Shown here in pieces: positions 1 to 6,058 of a stretch of 14,181 nt of DNA; within the stretch, counting starts at the first letter, position 1, and each line of letters starts with the position of its first letter. This DNA is from Multifurca ochricompacta. Its lineage: Eukaryota > Basidiomycota > Agaricomycetes > Russulales > Russulaceae. The translations under genes and the position numbers were made by a program. The stretch is taken from positions 1-14,181 of the forward strand of contig WTXG01000552.1 in NCBI GenBank assembly GCA_022496185.1, written 5' to 3'. The notes under the pieces were generated by a model. It had not been told where the DNA came from. It did not search any database and saw only the letters and a program-made list of their open reading frames with translations.

Positions 1-2
1 GC

Positions 3-303
3 GATGACAATGACGATCTCCGCGTTTCCTTGTACTCGGCTGTGCGATCACGTTGGATGATGGACTCCGGCGCAACGCATCATATCACCCCAAATCGGTC
101 TGACTTCATTCAGTATACTCCGGCGGCTGGCATTGTACGCCTGGGAGACAACTCGAATGTGCGACAAATTGGGGTTGGGACTGTGGTATTCAAGACCACT
201 GCAGGTAGTAGAGGTTCTGAGATCACCCTAAGCAACGTGCTGCACATACCAGACGTTACAACGCGTTTCATTTCTACGCGTGCACTTGCTCAGAAGGGGC
301 TCA
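3..303 (+). pseudogene. copia protease domain, 5' partial, ends at a frame break
   Basis: The reading frame is open to the left window edge, so the gene starts outside. It encodes a retropepsin-like aspartic protease that cleaves the Gag-Pol polyprotein in the particle. The catalytic motif DSGATHHI is at about 63-86, with the Asp codon at 63-65. A typical copia continuation, with strands around GVGTV and NVLHIPDV, follows. This frame runs into a stop at 354-356, but the expected continuation (…SFTDKIF…) is in the frame one base earlier from about 302. One base has therefore been lost near 300-302. I see this directly. Whether it is a real mutation or a sequence error cannot be told from here. 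Confidence 0.8.
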
Positions 304-784
304 GATCTCTTTTACAGATAAAATTTTTACGATCTCAGTCCGAGACCGGACGGTAGCGCAGGGTTACTTGGAGGACAACCTATACTGGCTGGATGCCTCC
401 ATGGCTGGACTCAATGCGCACGCTCAAACGTCGCAACCTATCGACATCTGGCATCGCCGCATGGGGCATATGTCGTACAACACCCTCAAGCGGTATCATG
501 AATCCGTCAAGGGGATATCATTGGATGCTCCGATCGATCAACATCAGTCGCCATGCCCCGGGTGCAAGCTCGGGAAGCACACGCGACTCCCCTTCAAGTC
601 CTCTCACAAGCGATCGGACCGGCGGCTACAGGTTGTTCACAGCGATCTGGCCGGCCCGATGCAGGTTCAGTCTATTCAAGGCGCGCTCTACATTGCGACA
701 TTTATCGACGACTACTCTAGACATGGTGTGGTCTACTTCCTCAGATCCAAAGATCAGTGTGCAACAGCATTTGGAAATTCCTAG
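302..784 (+). pseudogene. copia pre-integrase zinc domain and integrase N-terminal part
   Basis: This second reading frame of the same polyprotein carries the HHCC zinc-binding domain. The two His are in WHRRMGH (about 452-472) and the two Cys in CPGCKLGK (about 554-577). The first catalytic Asp of the integrase core follows in HSDLAGP (Asp codon 644-646), then FIDDYSRHGVVYFLRSK, a conserved copia stretch. The frame ends at a TAG (782-784). The core continues in the frame one base earlier, from about 771, so a second single-base loss sits near 770. The domain joins viral cDNA ends to host DNA in the nucleus. The next frame supplies the other two catalytic residues. Confidence 0.85.
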
Positions 785-3258
785 CTTGGGCTGAGACTCA
801 ATCATCGGAAAAAATGCTAGCCCTGCACTCAGATCGCGGGGGGGAGTACATGTCAGGCGCGCTTAGAGCTGTACTGGACGAACGGGGGATCGAGCATAAG
901 TTGACGATGCCGGGATCGCCGCAACAAAACGGCATAGCCGAGAGATGGAACAGGACCATCATGGACAAGGCGCGCTCTATGCTACACAGTGCTGGCCTGT
1001 CCCTTGGCTTCTGGGAGTTGGCAGTGGACACTGCTGTTCATACTTACAACAGAACTCCCACCCGAACTATAGGTTGGCGCACGCCTCACGAGCTCTGGAG
1101 TGCTGGTCACACTCCAGACGTCTCCTATTTCCGCGTCTTCGGATGCAAGGCATATGTTCATGTGCCTGAGAACAAGCGAAGAAAGCTCGATCCGAGATCA
1201 ATCGAGATGACGCTTGTTGGGTATGAGCCGGGTTCTAAGGGTTACCGGCTATGGAACAAGAGTACCCGAGCAGTCGTCCTGTCGCGCGACGTGACATTCG
1301 ACGAACGCTCCTTCCCATTTCAGGACAATGGTGAGCCGTCCATTCGTTCTGATCAACCTAAGGCCCTGGAGGGGCCACTGGCCGTTACATTCCCTATGGC
1401 TGTCCCTATGCAAACTCAAGGGGAGGTCGATCCGCCAAGGACGCCATCCCCTGTTGCCACACAAACCCCAAGTTCTGGTAATACAGTCTGGGCTACCCCG
1501 CCTTCACGCCCCGCAATGCAAGAGCCCCCGCCCCGCGCGCCGCGCAACCGGTTTCTCCGGACTCAGCGGACCGTTGTCCCCACTTTGGAGGACGTGCCCC
1601 CTTGGAGACTGCGAGAGAATCCTCGCAGGAATCCACGTTACTTTGGCGATGATAATGCCGAGTTAGGTGAGGATGGGCGACTTGGGCATCGTGCTTTGCT
1701 CGCGGCGGCTGCATATAGTGATCCGCTCACATATCGGGAGGCGATGAAGTCAGACTATGCTAGCGACTGGCAGGACGCGTGCCAATATGAAATGGACGCA
1801 CTAGCCAAGAATGGAACTTGGACACTGGTGGACTTACCGGCCGATCGGAAGGCTGTGAAGTCCAAGTGGGTTTTCAAGCGCAAAGCCGATGGACGCTTTC
1901 GCGCACGCTTAGTTGCTAAGGGATTCACGCAAATTCAAGGTATTGATTATGATGAAACATTTTCTCCAGTAGCCCGGTTCGAGTCTTTGAGACTGCTGCT
2001 AGCGTTGGCCGCGCTAGAGGATTGGGAGATCCATCAAATGGACGTCAAGTCGGCGTTCCTGAACGGACTACTGGATGAGGAAATTTATATGGAGCAACCG
2101 GAGGGTTTCATCACATCGGGCCAGACGAATAAGGTATGCCTACTGAAAAAGGCAATTTACAGACTCAAACAAGCCTCACGCGCATGGAACTTGCAATTCC
2201 ATGGAGTTCTATTGGAGCTCGGCTTCACGCGCACATTTTCTGATGCCAGGGTATACGTGCGTCGTCGCCAAGACAGGGAGGGTACAGCAATCATAATCCT
2301 CTATGTCGACGACATCACTATCTTAGGCGATACTCTCAGGGAGGTTAACCGGATCAAGGGGATCTTATCTAAGCGCTATGAAATGACAGATCTAGGTGAG
2401 ATCGACTCATATCTTGGAGTCCAGATCACACGCGACAGATCTATCAAGCGTCTGGAAATTGATCAATCACGGTACATTGGAGAGATCGTTGCACGCTTTG
2501 GGATGGCGGATGCGAACCCCGCGCGCACACCACTCCCTGCTGGGGCAGATGTCCACCTGGTAAAGCACACTGAACAGGCTACTCAAACAGAAATCACATA
2601 TTATCAACAAATTATTGGGAGCCTTCTGTACGTGCAAATTGGGACTCGCCCTGACATATCTTTCGCTGTAGCACGTCTTGTGCAGTATGCAGCAAATCCT
2701 TCGCCGCAACACCTGCGACTTGCCAAATATGTGCTGGCTTATCTAAGGAGCACAGCCAACCTTAGGCTTCGCTACGATGGAGCGCGCGGAGAGGGACTTG
2801 TCGGCTACTCGGACTCCAGTCTTGGGGACCATGCCGACGATCATCATTCCACCTCGGGCTACGTCTTTTTACTTGCTGACTCATCCATCTCTTGGACCTC
2901 GCGTAAGCAGAAGACTGTCGCCCAAAGCACCACTCACGCAGAGTACATGGCACTTGCCGAAGCGGCAAATCAAGCCACTTGGTACCGGAGTTTCCTCTCA
3001 GAACTCGGCTACGATGTTACAGATCCAATTCCCTTACATGGCGATAACAAAGGGGCAGTCGACTTGGCTCTCAACCCTGTGACCGGGCGAAGATCCAAAC
3101 ACATTGCTATCAAATTCCATGCCATTCGCGAATACGTCGAACAGGGACACATCGATCTAATCAGGACACCCACTGGAGAAATGCTAGCTGATGGATTCAC
3201 AAAACCACACGCGCATACGCAACTCCAAGACTTCGTCACTGGACTAGGACTTATCTAA
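772..3258 (+). CDS. copia pol: integrase (rest), reverse transcriptase, RNase H
   Basis: A long uninterrupted frame of about 830 codons ending at TAA 3256-3258. It is open from 757, but homology starts near 772, after the frame break. The integrase core has Asp in LHSDRGGEY (codon 832-834) and Glu in NGIAERWNR, with 35 residues between them. Counting back to HSD in the previous frame gives about 62 residues between the two Asp, so the D-D-35-E triad is complete. A proline-rich linker (about 1330-1560) precedes RT. RT shows KSKWVFKRKADG, QMDVKSAFLNG and the active-site YVDD (2302-2313). RNase H shows GYSDSS, SRKQKTVAQSTTHAEY and, near the end, LADGFTKP. All catalytic residues that I can place are kept. 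Apart from the two upstream frame breaks the product looks functional. Confidence 0.92.
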   Translation, partial: WKFLAWAETQSSEKMLALHSDRGGEYMSGALRAVLDERGIEHKLTMPGSPQQNGIAERWNRTIMDKARSMLHSAGLSLGFWELAVDTAVHTYNRTPTRTIGWRTPHELWSAGHTPDVSYFRVFGCKAYVHVPENKRRKLDPRSIEMTLVGYEPGSKGYRLWNKSTRAVVLSRDVTFDERSFPFQDNGEPSIRSDQPKALEGPLAVTFPMAVPMQTQGEVDPPRTPSPVATQTPSSGNTVWATPPSRPAMQEPPPRAPRNRFLRTQRTVVPTLEDVPPWRLRENPRRNPRYFGDDNAELGEDGRLGHRALLAAAAYSDPLTYREAMKSDYASDWQDACQYEMDALAKNGTWTLVDLPADRKAVKSKWVFKRKADGRFRARLVAKGFTQIQGIDYDETFSPVARFESLRLLLALAALEDWEIHQMDVKSAFLNGLLDEEIYMEQPEGFITSGQTNKVCLLKKAIYRLKQASRAWNLQFHGVLLELGFTRTFSDARVYVRRRQDREGTAIIILYVDDITILGDTLREVNRIKGILSKRYEMTDLGEIDSYLGVQITRDRSIKRLEIDQSRYIGEIVARFGMADANPARTPLPAGADVHLVKHTEQATQTEITYYQQIIGSLLYVQIGTRPDISFAVARLVQYAANPSPQHLRLAKYVLAYLRSTANLRLRYDGARGEGLVGYSDSSLGDHADDHHSTSGYVFLLADSSISWTSRKQKTVAQSTTHAEYMALAEAANQATWYRSFLSELGYDVTDPIPLHGDNKGAVDLALNPVTGRRSKHIAIKFHAIREYVEQGHIDLIRTPTGEMLADGFTKPHAHTQLQDFVTGLGLI

Positions 3259-3277
3259 TCCAGGATTGTCTCAATCA

Positions 3278-3285
3278 TGGGGGGA
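3278..3285 (+). other. polypurine tract
   Basis: A short purine run with six G sits 20 bases after the pol stop and directly before a TG dinucleotide that opens the LTR. This is where plus-strand DNA synthesis primes in LTR elements. Position and composition are seen. The function is family knowledge. Confidence 0.7.
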
Positions 3286-3469
3286 TGTCGGAAATGGATC
3301 AATATGGCCAGGTCGGATCAATCGCTAAGTGTGTGGTACTAACAAGCGAGTTGTGTGTTGTGCAGTAGCACGCGGACTGTGTTTCACCTTCCTGTGAATA
3401 CTTTGATACCTTACTTGATTAGACACAATCCTTTATTGTCTTGGTTACTATAAGCACACTCATTTACAG

Positions 3470-3477
3470 TATTTAAG
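3470..3477 (+). promoter_or_regulatory. TATA-like box of the copia LTR
   Basis: TATTTAAG lies 34 bases upstream of the point (3504) where the repeated exon-like block begins. That is the usual TATA to start-site distance. This places the RNA 5' end, and so the start of R, near 3504 by inference. Confidence 0.45.
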
Positions 3478-3503
3478 GACACTCTCACTGTACGGTTCAC
3501 TTC

Positions 3504-3655
3504 AGTTCTGACCATCACAACTGAAGTGAGTATTCTGTTATCTTATCTTTACCTATGTAGCTAACGCGCACTAGTTATAACTACCATTCTAGGTAAAGAC
3601 TAATTAATATATAGTTCTGACCATCACAACTGAATTATAACTACCATTCTAGGTA
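3504..3655 (+). repeat. Split/joined direct repeat: second copy looks like the spliced form of the first
   Basis: A 22-bp block at 3504-3525 and a 21-bp block at 3575-3595 are separated by 49 bp. At 3613-3655 the same two blocks recur perfectly, but directly joined (43 bp). The removed segment has intron signals (see the next entry). The joined copy therefore looks like a reverse-transcribed spliced leader. It stands 5' of the truncated copia gag that begins at 3671. Confidence 0.7.
3526..3574 (+). other. Intron-like segment (49 nt) in the copia leader/LTR
   Basis: The segment begins GTGAGT, has a fungal-type branch sequence CTAAC at 3561-3565 and ends in TAG at 3574, nine bases after it. 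It is exactly the part missing from the joined copy at 3613-3655. Length and signals fit a short fungal spliceosomal intron in the 5' untranslated leader. That it is spliced is inferred from the missing copy, not shown. Confidence 0.6.
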
Positions 3656-3670
3656 GTTTGGATTATCTAA

Positions 3671-4150
3671 CCTCAGGCTGCGTTCTTTACTTCCATCGTC
3701 TTTCCTCCCACTTTCAAGTTTGACAAACTTGATGGCTCCAACTGGCAGCAGTGGTCTGTGTCTTTCACAGCCCTGCTCAGGATCAATGGCATGAAGAGGC
3801 ACATCATGCATGATGCCCCTGAATTCCTAAATCTGCTGAAGCCAGAAGATGGAGAAAAGGATGATGAGTATGCCAAACGCTTTGCAATTTGGTCGGAGCC
3901 CATGTACCTCAAATGGAACAGAGTGGAGGAAGTCCTCATGGGAGTTCTGGTGATGGTAGTATCATCAGAAACATACTCCCAAATTGCCTCTGACAGAATG
4001 TATCCAACTGTCAATGCCAAGTATGAGTGATTGGAATTGCTCTACAGCCCAGTAGGTAGCATGGCCGCCTACAATTTGTGGTGTTCTGTGATGGATTGCA
4101 ATCCATTGATGAGCAGGAGGAGCGCAAAAGCACACCACACTCGTCTATGA
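3671..4150 (+). pseudogene. copia gag fragment (UBN2-type), truncated
   Basis: The frame opens after a TAA at 3668-3670 and has no plausible ATG before the homology. The N-terminal hallmark FKFDKLDGSNWQQWSVSF (about 3713-3766) is the KLDGxNW…W motif of copia Gag N-terminal domains. A helical capsid-like part follows to about 4027. A premature TGA at 4028-4030 interrupts it, and the same frame continues with LELLYSPVG, as expected for this family, to a TGA at 4148-4150. No zinc knuckle, protease or pol follows, so only about 150 residues survive. It differs in sequence from the gag at 6059 and belongs to another copia family. Gag would form the virus-like particle shell. This copy cannot. Confidence 0.75.
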
Positions 4151-4218
4151 TTCTAGCTTCAGGCTAGAATGACTAATTTTTGGAGCACCCCTCAGGGGCG
4201 ATGAACTTCTTATTCATC
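4150..4218. repeat. Three consecutive short hairpins
   Basis: Perfect inverted repeats follow one another: ATTCTAGC/GCTAGAAT (4150-4157 with 4163-4170), CCCCT/AGGGG (4188-4192 with 4194-4198) and GATGAA/TTCATC (4200-4205 with 4213-4218). They lie between the end of the gag fragment and the solo LTR. No coding frame crosses them convincingly. Confidence 0.55.
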
Positions 4219-4253
4219 CTGTTGAAATAAATCTTTCATATGATTTTACAGAC

Positions 4254-4258
4254 TATGG
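4254..4258. repeat. Target site duplication TATGG, left copy
   Basis: TATGG directly precedes TGTTACG of the solo LTR and recurs directly after its CGTAACA end at 5777-5781. A 5-bp duplication is normal for gypsy-type integrase. Confidence 0.85.
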
Positions 4259-4415
4259 TGTTACGACCTACCCAGCGTACCCGACAGATGGCAAGATGTG
4301 GGGGACACACAAGCAGTGACAGTAGCCGCACAGGGTCTGCAAGGACATCGCCGGCTTAGTCATGATGTCCCACACCGAAGTCCAGAAGACAGATACAGCA
4401 TGAGGTACAGAAGCG

Positions 4416-4735
4416 GATCACATGACAGTAAGGTTTGATGCCTCGTGTACAGAAGGACCCTGAACCTTAGTTGATGTGGGAAGATGGTGGCACTGGTTCT
4501 GATAGAAGGTTCCATAGTCACACGTCTAGAACCACAGGCGCCTAGATAGGCAGATAAGAACCCAGATGACTAAGCTAATCCAGCATGTGTCACAGCTCTA
4601 CTTTATTTTTCCTTTTCTTTTCCCTTTTTCTGATCACATGACTGTGGGAAGATTACCCAGCAGTCTCAACATGTGATCATGGGAATGTAACCGTGACATG
4701 GATCATGTGACCAAGTCACATGTAATAGTCACATG
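4416..4735. repeat. Cluster of TCACATG / CATGTGA motifs
   Basis: Six copies on either strand: GATCACATGAC at 4416-4426, TGATCACATG at 4631-4640, CATGTGATCA at 4670-4679, ATCATGTGAC at about 4702-4711, GTCACATG at 4715-4722 and 4728-4735. The copies at 4631 and 4670 form a perfect 10-bp inverted repeat. The core CACATG is of E-box type, so a binding-site array in U3 is possible but unproven. Confidence 0.5.
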
Positions 4736-4808
4736 CTGCTTAGTCAGCACAAGAGCCACTCAAGAATTACAAGTCGACTTTCTATTGTGTTTACCACAAT
4801 AAGCAGAG

Positions 4809-4844
4809 GCTCCACAGTCTAGATGGTTCTAGACCTGGTGGAGC
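4809..4844. repeat. Two-stem hairpin in the solo LTR U3
   Basis: GCTCCAC (4809-4815) pairs with GTGGAGC (4838-4844). Inside it GTCTAGA (4817-4823) pairs with TCTAGAC (4828-4834) around a 4-base loop. All 14 pairs are perfect. Confidence 0.6.
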
Positions 4845-5004
4845 TGTTATCAAGATAAGAGGAGTCCAGCCTAGAAAGCTCTAGGTAAGTGGAGCCCTAG
4901 ATAAGGGCCCAGGTTGGGCCATGGCCAATTTTAGCACAGAACCACATGTATCAGTAGATAGATGTGTTCCAGACCTAAGGGCTAGACTACATATCAGTTA
5001 TCTA

Positions 5005-5041
5005 CTCCACAGTGACATCATTATGACATCACACTGTGGAG
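5005..5041. repeat. 10-bp inverted repeat enclosing two TGACATCA direct repeats
   Basis: CTCCACAGTG at 5005-5014 is the reverse complement of CACTGTGGAG at 5032-5041. TGACATCA occurs twice within or overlapping it (5013-5020 and 5024-5031) and resembles a bZIP site. Possible enhancer function is inference. Confidence 0.55.
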
Positions 5042-5045
5042 CATG

Positions 5046-5116
5046 ATCAGTCAGCAGAGTAAAGCAGCTTACAAATCACAAAAGATAAGGCTCAGTCAGC
5101 AATACAGCTGACTGAT
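5046..5116. repeat. 10-bp and 8-bp inverted repeats sharing one arm
   Basis: ATCAGTCAGC (5046-5055) pairs with GCTGACTGAT (5107-5116). CAGTCAGC (5093-5100) can pair with the same right arm (5107-5114), so two alternative hairpins compete. Confidence 0.5.
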
Positions 5117-5168
5117 ACTTGCTGATTCTTGCTTACACTCATTGCTTACCTTGTTACACTGAGAAATG

Positions 5169-5176
5169 TATATAAG
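5169..5176 (+). promoter_or_regulatory. TATA box, first of two in the solo LTR
   Basis: TATATAAG lies 34 bases upstream of the first copy of the 23-bp exon-like repeat (5203), so transcription would start at or near that repeat. Confidence 0.5.
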
Positions 5177-5202
5177 ACCCTCTGTAACAGCCTGTAGCCC
5201 CC

Positions 5203-5323
5203 ATCTTGTCCTCTTGGGGCTGCAGGTGAGTAACTGTCTACACAAGTTTGATACATAGTGCTAATGGTATCCTGCCTCCCTGTGTGACTCGATCCTTTGG
5301 ATCTTGTCCTCTTGGGGCTGCAG
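5203..5323 (+). repeat. 23-bp direct repeat with splice-type ends
   Basis: The same 23 bases, ending GGGGCTGCAG, occur at 5203-5225 and 5301-5323. The first copy is followed at once by GTGAGT (5226-5231). The second ends in CAG and runs into CTTCTTCC. The 98 bp from 5226 to 5323 thus begin like a donor and end like an acceptor. A branch-like GCTAAT is at 5260-5265, rather far upstream. The second copy may be exon 1 joined to exon 2, as in a processed copy. Confidence 0.6.
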
Positions 5324-5500
5324 CTTCTTCCAGTTTCAGAACGCCGTCATCGTGGTTGAATAAACCACAGTGGGTGACACAGTTCCTGGTCATTGCTTGA
5401 TGCGTGACGTTTGCCTCCACGGTACGCCCAACGACTTAGGTCACCACACCTTTGCCCTTCTTGATTACTAAGTGTACACGGAGCATCACCCATTACAGCA

Positions 5501-5510
5501 TGTATATATA
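5501..5510 (+). promoter_or_regulatory. TATA box, second in the solo LTR
   Basis: TGTATATATA lies about 270 bp before the LTR end. Compared with the gypsy LTR downstream, where the TATA box is 266 bp before the LTR end, this is probably the LTR's own promoter. Confidence 0.5.
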
Positions 5511-5776
5511 CCCTAGCTAGTCTCGCTCAGATGGTTCCCCATCTTGAGCTTTTGTGTCAATCAGAAGTCTTGTGGACCTTTACTTCCTTCCTTGTGTCTC
5601 ACCACCCGAACTCGTCCCTTTGGTACTCGTCCTCTGTGACTTGTACACTGAGCCTGTGACTCTGGTAGACCCTGCGTCGGACTTATTGTCTTCTGCATTG
5701 TTCCAAGATTGTCCCGACCTTGTCACTGTGACCTAGCTGCCCGCACTTGACTGCGTACGCCCCTCTGAGCGTAACA

Positions 5777-5781
5777 TATGG
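5777..5781. repeat. Target site duplication TATGG, right copy
   Basis: Directly follows the CGTAACA end of the solo LTR and matches 4254-4258. Confidence 0.85.
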
Positions 5782-5888
5782 CCTCTTGTCTTGATTATTC
5801 TATGTTGCTGATTCAAGCATGACCAAAATTTAGCCCCTATATTACAAAGATCTTGTGTTCATATTGAAATAAGCTGTAGTGTAAAATG

Positions 5889-5896
5889 TATAATAA
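5889..5896 (+). promoter_or_regulatory. TATA box of the second copia LTR
   Basis: TATAATAA lies about 100 bp upstream of the primer binding site. A perfect hairpin GCTCGA-AAA-TCGAGC follows at 5898-5912. No other signal is visible in the AT-rich stretch 5782-5988. Confidence 0.4.
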
Positions 5897-5988
5897 AGCT
5901 CGAAAATCGAGCAAGAAATAAGTAACGAATAAAAATTGTTTTCTTCGCACACATCTACAAAGCCTATCTCATGCTCATAACTATACCA

Positions 5989-6003
5989 GGTTATGGGCCC
6001 TGC
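5989..6003 (+). other. Primer binding site for a half initiator-tRNA-Met
   Basis: GGTTATGGGCCCTGC is complementary to the anticodon arm of initiator tRNA-Met (CAU anticodon read as CAT within GGGCCCATAACC), the cleaved-tRNA primer known from Drosophila copia and Ty5. The preceding CA (5987-5988) would be the last two bases of the 5' LTR. The motif is seen. The primer identity follows from the family. Confidence 0.7.
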
Positions 6004-6058
6004 TGCTGCTAAATAAACTCAAAATTTACTTGCGTCATTTGCACTACATTCTTTCATT

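Larger units (their letters stand above)
1..3612 (+). mobile_element. Ty1/copia retrotransposon, 3' part (left end outside window)
   Basis: Domain order is protease, pre-integrase zinc domain, integrase, reverse transcriptase, RNase H, then a polypurine tract and LTR. Integrase before RT is the copia (Pseudoviridae) order. The 5' LTR, primer site and gag lie left of the window. The coding part has no in-frame stops apart from those created by two one-base frame breaks near 301 and 770. It is rich in CpG, unlike the two elements downstream, so it is probably the most recent insertion here. The right limit of its LTR is uncertain. I placed it at 3612, just before the repeated exon-like block, but it could end anywhere from about 3518. 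Confidence 0.85.
3286..3612 (+). repeat. 3' LTR of the copia element (right end unresolved)
   Basis: It starts TGTCGGAAATGG directly after the polypurine tract. It contains a TATA-like box (3470-3477) and, downstream, a 25-bp block (3501-3525) whose ends TTCAGTT and AACTGAA can pair. No matching CA-ended inverted terminus (reverse complement of TGTCGGAA) is seen, and the 5' LTR is outside the window. The right end is therefore only bracketed between about 3518 and 3612. The region holds no reading frame. Confidence 0.6.
4259..5776 (+). mobile_element. Solo LTR of a Ty3/gypsy-type element, 1518 bp
   Basis: It begins TGTTACGACC and ends GAGCGTAACA, with a 7-bp terminal inverted repeat TGTTACG/CGTAACA, and is flanked by TATGG on both sides. 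No reading frame of consequence lies inside. A solo LTR is what remains after recombination between the two LTRs of an integrated element. Its ten-base start is identical to that of the gypsy LTR at 8504, but the bodies differ, so it is a related but distinct family. It is long for an LTR and carries two TATA boxes (5169 and 5501), so a smaller element may be nested in it. I could not find the boundaries of such an insert. Orientation is taken from the TATA boxes. Confidence 0.85.

Noticed and set aside
3653..3676. GTAGTT…CTAACCTCAG as a second leader intron before gag
   Set aside because: Only 24 nt, too short to splice. A longer version from GTAAAG at 3593 would span the whole joined repeat, and nothing supports it.
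4475..5460. A nested copia LTR starting at TGTGGGAAGAT inside the solo LTR
   Set aside because: TGTGGGAAGAT occurs at 4475 and 4643, but no CA-ended partner with inverted terminus or a 5-bp target duplication was found.
5238..5736. Short open frames (about 60 codons) inside the solo LTR
   Set aside because: Low complexity of message, no motif, and they lie inside an LTR bounded by termini and target duplication.
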